DNA of 64,000 nucleotides, taken from the NCBI GenBank assembly GCA_015956445.1, contig WIUZ02000008.1:1302001-1366000 (forward strand), in the 5' to 3' direction. Of this stretch, positions 12,386 through 25,263 are shown piece after piece (the stretch's first letter is position 1; every line of letters begins with the position of its first letter). Under the pieces are notes generated by a model that did no database searches, had not been told where the DNA came from, and worked only from the letters and a program-made list of their open reading frames with translations. The position numbers and the translations under genes were made by a program. Source of the stretch: Thelephora terrestris (Eukaryota; Basidiomycota; Agaricomycetes; Thelephorales; Thelephoraceae).

Positions 12386-15226
12386 TCAGTCGGGCGAAGA
12401 ACGGGCTACACCCTGCTGTAGCGTTCGTTCTCTCCTCCTCTGAAGTGACCCTGAATATGACTTAAGAAGCCACGTGAGATATCTGACGTCGGCCAATCGA
12501 TTCGCTGCAACCAGACGATGGTGAAGGAACTCGACATCCTTGAAAGTGAGGAAAGGTGGAACGGAGTCGTCGACCAACTCCGTGGCTGATGTCAATCGGA
12601 CCAGCGGGCGCCCTCCAATGTTTGACAGGATCGAAGCGGCGGAAGGTCTGGGTATGGCGATAGTCTTGGCGTTATGATTAGAGTTGGAAAGTATTGTGTT
12701 GGTGGACCGGAGGGGTGGTTTCGTGGGAGTTGGAAGAGCAAGGAGTGCCTTGGGAGGGAAAGTTTTCTCAAAAAGCCTGACGCGCTCCATTGCCTTATCT
12801 AAGAGGTTCAGCCTAGAAATTCACTGAGTTAGCAGTGTAGGGATTTGATAGAAGAGACTCACGAAGAAAAGACACGTATCAAAGCGAGGTTCGCTCTCTC
12901 GATCAACCGAATCCGTGCACCAAACATCTCATCTTGGACCCTCTCGTCCTTCTGAAGAAGTTCCCAAACTTCTTCGGCGAAGCTCAACGCTTGAGCCTGC
13001 TTGGTTTTTTCGCACGACCATCTAACACATGCCTCCAGTGCCTCCACGTACGAAAGGAAGTTCCTCTCCACGCAAACGTCCTCAAACAGACTCCTGAACA
13101 GGCTTTGGGTTTCGGAAACTCTTCCGTGGCAATAATGGACTGAGAGGTACGCGTTGACCAACTCCGTGGAAATGCGAACATCCTTGAACAACATAGGGGG
13201 CTCGTTGCTCGATTTCGAGGGAGGGAGGGCTTGCGGACGCTGAGTGTCGTGGAGGATACCTTCAAAAAGGTTCTTAGCCTCCGCCAAAACCTCTCCACGA
13301 GACTGAGGTGGGATTGAGTTGAATCTCGGATCCGAGTCCGCAGTCGCAACCTCGCCAGCCTCCTCTTTGTCCACCTGTGCCTCCGTGGCGTCAGTTGGGC
13401 CCTTGAGTGAACTAGGACGGGTGTCTTCTGGTGGTATAGTTTCGGTCGTGTCTCCCCGGTCTTCCACGATTCGGGTCGCAGATCGATGAAAGGGGACCTG
13501 ATATGAGGCATACGCATGGAAAACATGCACCATCGTATTCTCCGTCAGCACCACAACGTCTTGTTTGGGTATCTCCATTCCATCGTCAACACGGGCGCGA
13601 TGTTGTCGAATGATAACTTGGACCATTTCTGCTAAAATCCACCTTGTTCGTGGAAGGTCTCTTATCCTCTTCGCGCCTTGAAGTAGTGCCCCGAATAGCG
13701 CATTGTTTGGTGTAAAGGTAGGACGACCAAGAGCGTCTCTGTGGCCGTCTAACATCTCCTTCGCGAGCCTGAATGCCTCATTGACGAATTTTGCCCGTCC
13801 AGACCGAGCACACGCGAGGACGACGGCGGTATACACCTCTCTAGTGGGTTGGATATTGTTGTCCACCGTCATTTCTGTGAACAAATCCAACGCTCTCTGC
13901 GGCTCGGAATCACCAGTCCCCCCAGAGGGAGGAGTACGAGCGCACGCTAGGATCATCAAGTTATAAATGACAGCGTCCGGAGTTGGGTGGGCCACGTAAC
14001 GCATGTGCGAGAAGAGGTCCCAGGCCTGCGCTTTGGCGAGAGACGAAGGCACAGATGTCAGTGTAGATATTAAAGAGGCGTAGGTCTTCATTGGGGGAGC
14101 AAGGTTCATGTTTTCGTACTTGTGGAGGAGGGAGAGAGCGGAAAGAGGTATGGTGTCCGGGAGTGTCGAGTTGATGTACGCTTTGATGTGCTGATGCCGT
14201 TGGATGGGATTCGGGGTGTCTGATGGGCCATTTCGGTGAGACTGCGTTGAGAATTTATATGAAGTTTGGTTGTACCTGTTACAAAGCGAGAAAGGATGGA
14301 TTCTATCCTTTCAACATCGCCCGCACGAGCGTAGAAAGTCATCACCGGCGTGATATAATTGCCATCTGGCTTTAATCCGGCTTTCTAAGGCAATGTTATA
14401 CTGGCTTAGCAGTGATGGTTTGAGGGGACAACGGACCTTCATCAGGGTCAGTGCAATTGTAGCAGATTCCCCATCGTTTATACGGATCTATGAGAACAAA
14501 ATCAGGGAGAACGACTCTTGCATTACAGTGGACTCACGCATTCCCGGACAAGTGATGCCCATTCCAGCGGTGATGGCAAAATCCGGTGGTTCATCTCAAG
14601 CTGCGAGGATGAGGGGTCGGGGTTTTCCATGGTGGTGTTCATATCTTCGAGCACAGCAGCCAGCTGAGAAACGACTCGTCGATAGCGAGAGTCGGGCCCT
14701 CGCAAATCAAGGCCATCTGCATGCGATTTGGAAGTTCCCGGTTCTGGAGGCGAATGCTTGTCGAGCCGCTTGATGAGTGAATGCACTGACGTTCGATCGT
14801 TCTCTTGTTCCTCAAACTCGTCTGTGACCGATTCTGCTGACTGGTGTGTTCGAACTTGGGTGTTGAGAAGGTCCTGGTAGATATCTAAAAGCTCCATTTC
14901 CGTGTAAACCGGCTCGTGGCGACCAGACGGGAGATCGGCGTCATCCTTTGAGGTATTAGCGCTACGATGGGAGGGGAAGAATACAAGTATTTCCTCACCG
15001 TGTCGGTAACCATGAGACTTATATTCTCCACCTGTTTCTCGAGGGGGCTCATGGCCTGTCTGCCCTTCTCGGTCGGGGTGACGACCACTTTGCTGCTACG
15101 CCGTTTCCTGCGACGAATGTTAGGGTGGTGACTGGACGAATAAGATAGATACAAACAGGGAATACAGCGAAGAGTTTTCCCCGCTTCTTTCGTGGCCAGA
15201 GCTTGTGGCCAAAACATTGACAACAT
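12386..15226 (-). CDS. Large PPR-like helical-repeat protein, probably mitochondrial
   Basis: Exons (descending): 15226-14999, 14945-14538, 14487-14437, 14384-14276, 14219-12863, 12812-12386; 859 residues, all phases consistent. The middle contains degenerate pentatricopeptide-type units (NYITPVMTFYARAGDVERI, TYASLISTLTSVPSSLAKA, VIYNLMILACARTP, VYTAVVLACARSGRAKFV). PPR proteins bind organellar RNA, and fungal members mostly act on mitochondrial transcripts. The N-terminus is basic with few acids (a run of Arg/Lys near residue 40) and could serve as a presequence. A region near residues 430-480 is acidic and low in complexity. I chose the first in-frame ATG; upstream frame without ATG continues to about 15307. 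The gene is divergent from NOC2 across 259 bp. The target RNA cannot be inferred. Confidence 0.8.
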
Positions 15227-15485
15227 CGAGTTGAGACGCAAATGCGGAATCGACTGCTGAGTGAACTCCCCGCGCAGGTTGTCTCCTCCATAGTCGCGGG
15301 GGGGCACGTGAGATGGTTAGGTCTAACAGATGGCGCGGGCGTAGTGCACGACTAGCCATGGCACACACACCACAGGCCGTTGATGTCAGCGCGACTGGGG
15401 CGGTGACACGAGAACGAGTGAGCGGATCACCGATCACTTCGAAATTTCTTTTCCGAGTCCGTTCATCCGCTCTCCGGCATCCGCG
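15227..15485. promoter_or_regulatory. Shared divergent promoter, PPR gene / NOC2
   Basis: The 259 bp separate two ATGs pointing away from each other. There is a GC-rich tract around 15295-15310 (a run of eight G beside CACGTG) and no clear TATA box. Either gene could have its 5' UTR here. Co-regulation is plausible but not shown by the sequence. Confidence 0.4.
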
Positions 15486-18114
15486 ATGGGTAAAAAAGCC
15501 GTAAAATCGGCGCGAAAATTCGCGGCTAGCGGTCAGCTTAAGAAGGTGATCCAGGCCCGTCATAAACACCAACGGACGAAAAAGGTGTTCGAAAAACGGA
15601 GGGGAAACAAGGGAAAGTCTCAGTTACCCGCGAAGGCCCCTGAATTGGATGAAGATGGGGATGAAGAGCTCGAAGAGACAAGGAGCAAGTATGTGTTAGA
15701 CTTCTGAACTTTGTTGTCTTGCTAATTCTGCTCGCTCGCTAGACTGAAGGGAACGTCCGTCGATGACTTCCTCGGTGCCGGTTTCATGAAAGAAGGCAGC
15801 GACGAGGTATGGTTTCCTAATCCTCGATAGACCTTGCATTCAATCTCTCCAGGAAGAGGACGAAGAAGTTGACTCCGGGGAAGAAGAGGATGATGATGAA
15901 GAGGAGCTCGAGGATGACGCATCCTTACCTTCAGTAGACGACCTCGATGGTACGTGGGACGTAGAAGCTCGTTAATCCCTCGGCATATGCTCACGACAAC
16001 ACGTAGACGAAGGTGCTGCTCATCTCACCGAGCTTTCTGAGCTTGCCAAAAAAGACCCAGAGTTCTACAAGTATCTCCAAGAAAATGACAGAGAGCTTCT
16101 CGGGTTCAATCCAGGTGAAGATGACTTTGGATCTGACGAAGGTGAGGAAGGGGAGGACGTGGACATGGATGGAGCCCAAGAAGCCAAACATGCTCCTGTA
16201 CTGACCGAGAAGCAACTTCGACGGTGGCAAAAGAGCCTATTGGAGGTACTCGTCCGTCTACCTCTAAATTTATGAGGCGCTCATTGAGTGCGGACAGCAT
16301 CGTTCACTTCGGGCATGGAGAAAACTCTTAATCGCGTTCCGCTCCGCTGCGCACGTGAACGACGAAGACCGGGTATTGGCGTACACAATTGAGAATTCAT
16401 TAAGTGAGTGTGAACATTGTATTGGGGATGTGTGCTGACAGACATAATCAGTCTACAATAAACTTGTAACGACAACGCTGAGGTACACCCCGATAATACT
16501 GCACCACCATGTCCCCTACAAGGAAATGGCCAACGGGAAATTGTAAATCTTACTCCTCTGCTGCGCATCTTAACTCATACATTTGATTGTCAGCAAACAG
16601 CCGACTCAAACGGTTAAGTTCAAGACATTACAAAAACTGATCCTGGCATACTTTCATAATGCAGTTCATCTAATCTCGCAACTCACAGACAACGACTTGC
16701 TTCATACCGCTTACTCGGAAATTACCAAGATCATTCCGTACATCATCAGCAGTCGAAAGTCTGTGAAAGCCTTTCTTATGGTACGACTTACAACATCTCG
16801 TCGCTTCCAAACGAGCTAAAAGATTGTCACAGTCGTGTTTGCAAACGTGGTCGACAGCGGATGACCGTGTTCGAATTGCTGCCATCCTTGCTATTCGAAG
16901 ATTCGTCAACTCTGGCGACGAATCCATCATTGATTCGGTTTTCAAGGTTGGCACAACCCTTTAACTACGTTTACCATAATCACAATCAAACTTTCTGCGT
17001 ACCTAGGGTGTGTACCAAAAACTTGTCAGTGCTTGCAAGTCGACAACGGTACACTCGCTACCTTTCATCAACCTCATGAAGAATTCTGCCTCCGAGATCT
17101 ACGTCGCCGACCACAGTACAGCCTATCAGCATGCATTTAAATATATTCGTCAACTTGCGATATTGCTAAGGCAAAGCATCAAAGTCCAGACCAAGGTACG
17201 TACCAAACACCAAACACCAAGTTCTGGAAAGGCCCACTCACAGCCCCACAGGATGCATACAAGCAGGTTTACAATTGGCAATACGTCCATTGCGTTGACT
17301 TTTGGAGTCTCGTGTTAGCTCGGGCTTGCAGCGCTGGAGCTAAGGCTGAACGCGGGGGAGAGGCCAGCGAACTAGCACCTCTGGTTTACCCATTGGTCCA
17401 GGTCACCACTGGTGCAATCAAGCTGACCTCGAATTCCCGGTCGTATCCCTATCATTTCCACCTGACCAAGTCCCTGATACATCTCATCCGGCACACTCAT
17501 ACATATATCCCCCTCGCTCCTTATCTCATTCCAATCATCACCTCTACACTGAGCACCGGGAAGCCTAAGCCATCTACTCTCCGACCACTTGATATGGAGA
17601 CAAATATTCGTGCGCCTCAGCAACTCCTACGGACCCGTGTTTACGAGGAAGGTGTTATCGAGGAAGCTACTTACCTTCTCGGTGACTACCTCTCCACTAG
17701 ATCGATAATGGGCAGCATCGCCTTCCCAGAAGTTGTAACCCCTATTGTCGTCACCTTGCGCCGAGCGCTTAAAACGGGCAAGACGTCTAGTGGGTCTGCG
17801 AAGTCAAAAGAAATTGGGATGGTCAAGGGTTTGGTAGAAAGGGTGGAGGAGAGCGCGAAGGCGATTGAAAAGCAAAGACTGAATGTGAGGTTTGGACCAG
17901 GAGATACGAAAGAGGTCGATGAGTGGGAAGCATCATTGAACATCGAGGAGACGCCGCTAGGGAAGTACATGAAGGTGCAAAAAAAGGCGAGGGAGAAAAG
18001 GAGGAAACTTGTAGAGAAGGTGAGTCTGGGCCTTGACTGTTGTCGTGATTACGGTGTGATAAACCTGCGACTTTCTAGGCGAGAGACGGAGAGGAGGAGA
18101 TGTTGGAAGACTAA
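15486..18114 (+). CDS. NOC2: Nucleolar complex protein 2
   Basis: Noc2 pairs with Noc1 and Noc3 to move pre-60S ribosomal particles from nucleolus to nucleoplasm. Exons: 15486-15688, 15743-15806, 15853-15949, 16007-16245, 16298-16403, 16452-16542, 16594-16780, 16833-16946, 17007-17195, 17252-18019, 18079-18114; 697 residues with matching phases. The N-terminus is strongly basic (KKAVKSARKFAASGQLKK), followed by a long acidic stretch (residues about 80-140). The family core includes LTELAKKDPEF-like ELAKKDPEFYKYLQEND, LRAWRKLLIAFRSAAH, KFKTLQKLILAYFHN, VYQKLVSACKS and YNWQYVHCVDFWSLVLA. The last exon encodes only 12 codons (ARDGEEEMLED and stop). Length and motif order match the family. It is convergent with the ERCC6L2-like gene downstream. 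Confidence 0.95.
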
Positions 18115-18775
18115 TCATAATCTTCCCGGGATCCCACATTATAGCTGACACGTAACTGCTGATATTATAAGCGGGTTCCCTCATTTTACGGCCGCAAGCT
18201 ATGAGTATTTGGCATCATGAGGGATGTGGTCCCACTCTTTTCGTAGACCGGTGCGAGAGACCAGTCAATGTGAGACCGGCCATGACTCCGTAAACCGTGA
18301 ATGGTTAGCCCTTGTGCCATAATGTGGTGCAACTACGGCGGTCTCCAAGTCAACGAGGGTGACACGATGAGCGCCACATACAAGCACCCACAGCGGATGT
18401 CACCTAGCGTTCAAATTCCTCGCGTTTTGCCGCAGAAACCCTCGCCGTCTGTTTCATTTCCGGGTGGGGCCATTCCCGATTCGGTCCAACAGCCGGCATT
18501 GGAACAGTACTTAACTTCCGGGTAATGATTTTGCGGCACACCAGAAACCCTATCTGCGCTAGTGAGTGGACCAATCTGTCAACCGTGGATTCACTAGTGT
18601 CGGGTCTCCCGCTTCCGGGCACTGTTCACTGTTGACCCACGGGTCACTGGGAAAATGTGCAGGGTAGACCATTCTCGCAGACCGCTTCCATCAAAGCGCG
18701 GCCAATCTCTGAGCTGTGATGGTTAATGTACAGATGTGATCCTTCTGAGACATCCGAAACATAGGACGTAAATCG
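18115..18775. other. Convergent intergenic spacer
   Basis: These 661 bp lie between the stops of NOC2 and the ERCC6L2-like helicase and should hold both 3' UTRs. I find no conserved coding segment. A plus-strand frame at 18301-18525 and its antisense have no domain and I treat them as chance. Confidence 0.5.
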
Positions 18776-21700
18776 CTATCGATAGTACATAGTTTGGTTG
18801 ACGAAAGAGGGCGCGACAACCTTTCGATATTCATTCAATCGAGCTATCAACTCGCTCTGTTCCTCTTCCGACATTGTGACGCTGGACAATCATCGGGGTG
18901 TTAGGACCGGTTGAAAGTAGTTGAAAAGAGACGCTTACAAGTGCTCGGCAAACTGAGGCATTTCGGAGGCATCCTTGACGAGACCAAGACCCATAATAGC
19001 ATCTCGTCGACTAGAGACCCTGAAAACTTTCATATTAGGCCATGAGATAGAGAAGTAGGAAGGCCTCCTTACAGTTCCGATGGCTTGGTTTTCTTGTGGT
19101 TCTTCCGTCGTGGTGGCCAGACTGGAGCCTCCGGCTCTTCACTGCGCTTGGTGCTTTTTCTCCTTGATTCTCGTTGGGCCTAGTAAGACACAGGTGTGAA
19201 GTCGGACTTTCGGAACGGTCGATCCGAGGTACGGACCTTCTCCGCTTTTTGAATCCGGGCTCTTTGTACTGGATTGTCTCTGAGTACGCGATCGTTTACA
19301 TGGCTGTATTTGATGCCGATATCTTTCAGGGTTTCGGAAATTTCCGTCGGAGGGGTTGGCATTGTATCGTCTTTATTGACTACATTTCAGTCTAGTCCCG
19401 AAAATCTAGATGGGTCCAAACTTACCTTCATTCAGAAGAAACGCTCCAAGCCCGCTAAAGTCATCCTGGGGGAAACGCAACATTTAGACGGTGTCAGCCG
19501 TATTCTGTCGATGGAACCGCTAACCCCTTCTTGACCGCTTGTCCTTTTCTCAGCGGCGTGGATTTCGTTTGCGTCTTTTTTTGAGGTAGCTCCTCCCATG
19601 TTTGCAAGTGCCCAGTCGAGGTCTGCGAGATGGGCTTCCTCAATCTGTAAGATCAACTGTTGAGCAACCAGGGGTTGGGATTCAAACGGGGAAACCTACA
19701 GCCATCTTAGTAGCGAGGGTATCTTTATGAAGCTTGAAGATATTCTGAAGACCAAACAACTCTCCCTGACGGTCTTTGTCGTTCTGGACGCCCTCGAAAT
19801 ACCTACACCAACAACAGGGTCAGCAACAGAGGTTGGAGTAAGGAGTGAATGTCTCAACCTAGTTTGAACACTAGCATCGTAACCGATTCGCATCTGCTGC
19901 TGTTTGTACACTTGTCGCGCATATATTAGCTCTTCAATAGAGCCCGCACCCAGTAGCCGAAACACCTCGACATCGCGAGATTGACCGATTCGGAAGGCTC
20001 GGTCGATTGCCTGCAGATCATGAGCCGGGTCTGTGAGCGTTTACGTTTAACCCTCAATTCATTTCTAAATATTCCAGGAAATGTAAATCCTTACTCCAAT
20101 TTGGGTCTGTCGGGGGGCCGGGGTGTAAGTCGCGGCAAGCAGATAGGGGATTAGGAAATAGGAAATTTACCGAAAATGACGACCTTGTTCGCCCCAACAA
20201 GGTTCAATCCGGTCCCACCAGCAAGAGTCGAGATCAAGAATATCCAAGTGTCCGGATTTTTGTGGAATCTGTCGATCATAGGCATACCTAAAATGGGACA
20301 GGTCAGCGAATTGTCATAGATATGCTGGTGCTTCTCACGTTCAGATTGCTCGGTCGAACCATCCAGTCGCTCGTAACCCCAGTCTAAGAAAAAGTAAAGC
20401 TAGTGCCATTGTTCGGAAGAACGCCACTCACTCTGCGACTCAACATGGTATTCCAGGATTTCCAATAGCTTCACCGACTTCGTGAAAACTAGCACTTTGT
20501 TGGACTTCTCCTTGTGCCACTCCTCAAGCAACTTTTGCAAGACCTAGAACGCCTAATGTTAGTGTGATGGCTCGTCCGCTGCCCATCAGGATAATCACCT
20601 TCCACTTCCCACAGTGTTCTTCGAGGTGAATAGAAACTCCCCAAAGGGGTATCCTGTCACCGAACGCCAGCTGCGCTATTTCACGGTTTCGTTGCCGCTG
20701 TTGATCACATTAGCCAGGGTCTGAATGGTAAGATAACTTCTATACCTGATCCTTTGAGTCCTTCTCTGCTGCGGGTTCGTTAGGAGCCTATTTCGTTGGG
20801 GCAAACGATGGGGTACGTGCCAGGTAAAATGAGTGCCAGGTGATTCGATACCTTGATGAATGTGGCCATGTATCGAAAAATGTCTGCCAGGTCCATCTTG
20901 TGATGGCACTTATGCCGGCTGGATGGACAAGTTTCCGTAAGGCTCCAGACCTGAAGAATTGGGGTGTCACCTACGGCTTCTTAGACCCACAATCGCATTC
21001 TTCATTCCGACGCAAAATGTTCTGGACATTTGGGGTCTGGAGTAATCGTTCATACACGGCCGTCTGAGTATCTGTGAGGGGGCAGAAGACCACTCGGTCG
21101 AATTTGTGTGGGAGCTGCGAAGAGCATGAATATCCGTCTCCAAGTCGGGAGAAAGACCGGTCATTACCTGAGCCTTGATGATGTCCTTTGTCCTGATTAG
21201 GTAGGTCAGGTGGGAATCTGTAGTTGGAACCCAAAAAACGCACCGGCGCTTGAAATAGTGTGGAAGTAGGTTGTCCTTGAGGATGGTGGCGACTCTCTAC
21301 ATAATCGGATCACACACATTGCTCGGTCCCACCAAAATGCTGGACATACCTTAGCCCTGATTCTCTCAATGTCCTTTGAATTTTTGCTCTGACCTATGGC
21401 AAGTGGCTTGGAAACGTACTTGGTCCATTCTTTCAGGGTTCCGAGCGCCTCTGGGTTCGCCCAATCAAGCATTGTCCAGAACTCGGTGTAGTTGTTCTGG
21501 ATGGCAGTACCTGCAAAATTTGCCTCCATCAGCATATGATGAACACAAAGAGAGGAATCGGTGGGGGAAGTACCGGTCAGGCCCAGGCGAACAGGGCATT
21601 GAAACATATTCAACGTCTTGCTCGTCCGTGATTTCGGGTTTTTTACTCGATGGACTTCATCAACGATGATACACGACCAATGCTGATCGCATAACAGTTC

Positions 21701-23597
21701 AATATCATCTCGTGCTAGTTCAAATGTCGTGACGACTAAATGGAATGAATGGTATGACTCATGGTATTCGGAGGGTGTGCGGCGTACTGATGTCTAGCCG
21801 ACCCATAGTAAAGTCTTTGAGCACGTCTTTGCGTTTGGCGCGTCCTTCGATGTACATTCCGACCTCGAAGTAACCCCACTGCGTGGATCCAGTTGCATCA
21901 GTGCCTGATCGAGGCATGTGCCTAGATGAAGTTTGAACGCACTGTCTCCAGTTCTCGTTGCCAATTCATTGCCACAGAACTCGGAGCGATTATCAAAGCG
22001 GTTGGCCACGTATCATTCGCGGGCGGCAACTTCCTAAACTCGCTCCAATCCTCAGTGTCCTGTAATTTGGCGACGTGATCTCTTCTACGGAATTCATCCT
22101 TCGATGTACCGGTCTTCCTCATAATGGCCGATAAAAATGATATGATTTGAATTGTTTTTCCCTAGCGTCAAGCGAAGAAACAACCCGGTGAGCATACCAC
22201 AGGTCGTGCGGTCCACCTGAGCCAAGACACTCACCAGTCCCATGTCATCTCCTAGCATGCCGCCCATTGAATTCTTGAACTTGTGGTACAAAAACGCGGC
22301 GCCATCTCGCTGATAGTCTCGCAGAAATGTGTTGATGGAAGAAGGTACCTGTATGTGTTTCCGTTGGTCCAGGACCAGAGGGCCGAGGCGTTGTTGAGTT
22401 GGCCCGAGTCGGAAACTTGGGCGCGTCTCCAGTTGTTCGCTTTGTGAGGGATTGCTCCCACTTACAGGCGTAACCGGAACCAGAGGTTCGTCATCGGATT
22501 CAGTTTCTGACCCGCTGGAAAATCGGCTAACCCGAACAGGTGGTCTGTGGTTGGGTTGGGGCATCGTTCCTGGGGCAATTACTGACAAGATTTCACATCA
22601 TTGGAGTGACGGAAACAGACGGGCAGAAGGCCGGACATAGTAACATAATGAGGAAGGGGCAGCTGATTAGTCAAGGGAGGCGAACAATGGGATTCAAGGG
22701 TACACATACAGGGGCCATCATCAGATTCAGTGACCGAGTCGTCGTCGTCGTCGTCGTCGTCTACGGACAACTTCTGCCGTTTGCTTGGAGGTTCTGAATG
22801 AACAGGGTATTTACGTTTGGCTACGGCCTGGAAGAATGCCTCAAAGTCAGCTTCTGTTTCTGATTCTGTGGATGTGACGTCAACGTAATGCATGAGTTGG
22901 TGGCTGAAATTGGTCTTGCCCGTGACTGAATCCTCGTCGTCAGGTGCAGTTGAATTGGGCACGAGGCTGGGAGAGATTTTCAGGCTGGAGCTTCCAGCTG
23001 TGCTATTGGTCTCCCCCGTTTGCTTGGTTCCTTCTTGGGTGTGACTTCCATCCGAGCGGTGGGACCCAACCTCGCGGTCGACACTACCTTCGTGGTCCAG
23101 CACGTCTTCCTTAAAGTAAGAACGGAGTGGCTTATGCCGACCACGCCTTTCCAAGACGAATGCCGGTACCTCTTCCCGCGAGAAGCGATCAGATTATGGG
23201 TGCGTGCAGGCGCGATCGGGGCTTACTGTGGGCATTATCGAAGAAAGATTCCTCGTCGCTTCCGTCCGAGTGGAATCCATGGTCAAGCAGGTTAAAATTA
23301 GCGATACGGTCATCATCGCCCTCCACAAGGTCCTTGGCGTCCGACTTCCTGGGTTCCACTCGCTTTCCACTGCGCCGCCGACCTGTTGCCTTACCCTTCT
23401 TATCATCCCTACGGTCGTACCAAGACTCGTGACCAAAGTCCGAATCTTCATCTTCTGCTACAGGAGCGGGTACCCCGTTCAGGGACTTTCCTGGAGTGGA
23501 TCAATCGGTAAGCCACCAGATCCACCGTTCGGAATGGCTACGACATACGATGTTCATAAACTGATGCCTTATTCTGGGTCGAAGTAGCAGATGACAT
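18776..23597 (-). CDS. ERCC6L2-like Snf2-family DNA helicase, possibly damaged
   Basis: This Rad26/ERCC6-like Snf2 ATPase is related to human ERCC6L2, which acts in DNA end processing. The model has about 25 exons and roughly 1,130 residues. The N-terminus is long, acidic and Ser-rich, with eight consecutive Asp codons. Then come [18 protein letters not shown], motif I GDDMGL|GKTIQ (split by a phase-0 intron), motif Ia [16 protein letters not shown], motif II as DEVH rather than DEAH, and motif III LGLTGTAIQNN. A CDCGSKK segment follows, then the second lobe with [17 protein letters not shown], a 12-nt exon (20106-20095) completing DPNWN, and motif [13 protein letters not shown]. The tail [20 protein letters not shown] is typical. 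Two frame problems appear at 20974-20943 and 20821-20788 (see findings). It is divergent from the otubain gene. Confidence 0.85.
22738..22761. repeat. (GTC)8 trinucleotide repeat
   Basis: Eight GTC units lie inside an exon of the helicase gene. Read on the minus strand they encode eight Asp residues in the acidic N-terminal region. The tract is likely length-polymorphic. Confidence 0.9.
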
Positions 23598-23806
23598 GAC
23601 AAAGCCCGGGGAGTCGATCGCGTCTTCAGGGGGTAGGTCGCGGTTGAGGTTTGAGGTTGAGATGTTCCCTTGGATTCCTGGAATGCAGAAATTAGTCGCG
23701 CGTACGTCACGTGAGCATCTCACAATTGGATATCATTGTGACTCTGCGGATCGCGGACCATTCGTTCCGAGGTTCTTCTCGTGCCACCCACCACAAAACC
23801 AAGACG
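23598..23806. promoter_or_regulatory. Shared divergent promoter, helicase / otubain
   Basis: Only 209 bp separate the two ATGs. A CACGTG lies near 23707 within CGTACGTCACGTGAG, and no TATA box is evident. Both 5' UTRs must fit here, so a bidirectional core promoter is likely. Confidence 0.4.
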
Positions 23807-25263
23807 ATGCAACTTCCATCAGGATCGCAAACGCCTGGTCAAGCGACCTCATCGGAGCCCGAAAATGGTCTGTGACTGACGGTACGAACACGCAAACAGT
23901 CAAAGCTAATTAACGCCACCTCCAGCCTCCCGCCCATCAGTGGTCGTGAATGAGAACACCGGTATGAGGGTGCAATCTGCCGGAGGGGACCTCCTTTAAC
24001 TTTGTTGGGTCCCAGACATCTCACTACTGACTCAAGCTCAACTGTACGATCTCAATCAGGTCTGTGGCGTCCTCCACAACCGCAGATCTTCCTGTGTCAC
24101 TTGCTTCACGTTGAAGTCCGCTTATCTTTATCTTTCATCACCTGCAGAATCTGCTAGAAGATGCTGTCCCAAACATACCACTTATCGGACCCCTGTCATC
24201 GATATCCACGCTCCGTGCGGAATACGAAGAAGGGTCAAGATCGTTTGTCAATCAGGTTGACTACCTCGCCTCACAAGGATACCTGAGCGTCCGGCGAGCA
24301 CGTGGAGATGGTGATTGCTTCTACCGATGTGAGCCACAGCCGGTCAGACCCATCAGGATGCGGCCATCACCATTGCGTTATATTTCTCATTAATCATAGG
24401 AGGTTTTCTCATCGCAGCCCTGGCATTCGCTTTCATCGAGTATCTCTTGAACTCTCCGCAGACGAACGTCGCGGTTGCGCTTGCCACATCGCTATTGGAA
24501 TCCACCATTCCGATGCTGGAAGATGCGGGGTTCCAGAAACTAGTGTTTGAGGATTTCTACGAGGTGCTACTGTCCTTGATCCAGCAAATTGTCGTCCCCG
24601 AGCCGGGGGGGACGACGCTTACCTCCGAAACTCTGTTGGAAGCATTTCAGAGCCCCGAAGGTGAACTCTACTCCATCACCCCGCGTATCAAGTGGATCTA
24701 AAGATCAGAACTCTAGTATCGAACTCTGTCGTTGTATACCTGAGACTTGTGGCGTCGGCTCAAATTCGGAATGATCCAGAGGAGTACTCCCCATTCTTGT
24801 TTCATCCAGAACTTGGGGAACCGATGGGCACCCGAGAGTTCTGCGAACATTTTGTCGAGGCTGTTGGGAAAGAAGCAGGTCCGTAGCTCCTCATTTTCGC
24901 CTTCCTCAATCTGAGTCTTACTTCGTCCGGGTGGGCGGCTGTGGAATTGTAGACCATGTTCAGATGACCGCGTTGACACGTGCCTTGAAACTGAACCTCA
25001 ACGTTGCGTACCTCGATGGGCGATCGTCGACAGGAAAGGTCGACTTCGTTGAGTTCCGTGACCCGGACTCTCAGCTTGAAAACGGTTCTCCAATTACGTT
25101 GTTATATCGGTGGGTTCCTCAATACCTTTCTATGATCTCAACTGCGTTGGGTCAGAGTGCGGGTGAAACCAAGCTAAATGGAGTTTGTTTGTTTATTCAT
25201 CACGACGATCACAGACCTGGCCATTATGACATTCTCGACAAACGAACCGCCGAGGCCCTGTAG
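23807..25263 (+). CDS. Otubain-family deubiquitinase (peptidase C65)
   Basis: Otubains are cysteine proteases that cleave ubiquitin chains, with OTUB1-type members preferring Lys48 links. Exons: 23807-23867, 23926-23961, 24016-24059, 24148-24328, 24418-24660, 24717-24878, 24953-25109, 25215-25263; 310 residues, all in phase. The N-terminus is Ser/Pro/Thr rich. The OTU domain begins near residue 65 (IPLIGPLSSISTLRAEYEEG). The catalytic Cys is in RGDGDCFYR, with the Asp two residues before it, and the catalytic His is in PGHYDIL close to the C-terminus. The helical insert is typical of otubains (NSVVVYLRLVASAQIRND, CEHFVEAVGKEA, DHVQMTALTRAL). The first donor is GTCTGT, slightly unusual. The gene sits head to head with the helicase. 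Confidence 0.93.
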
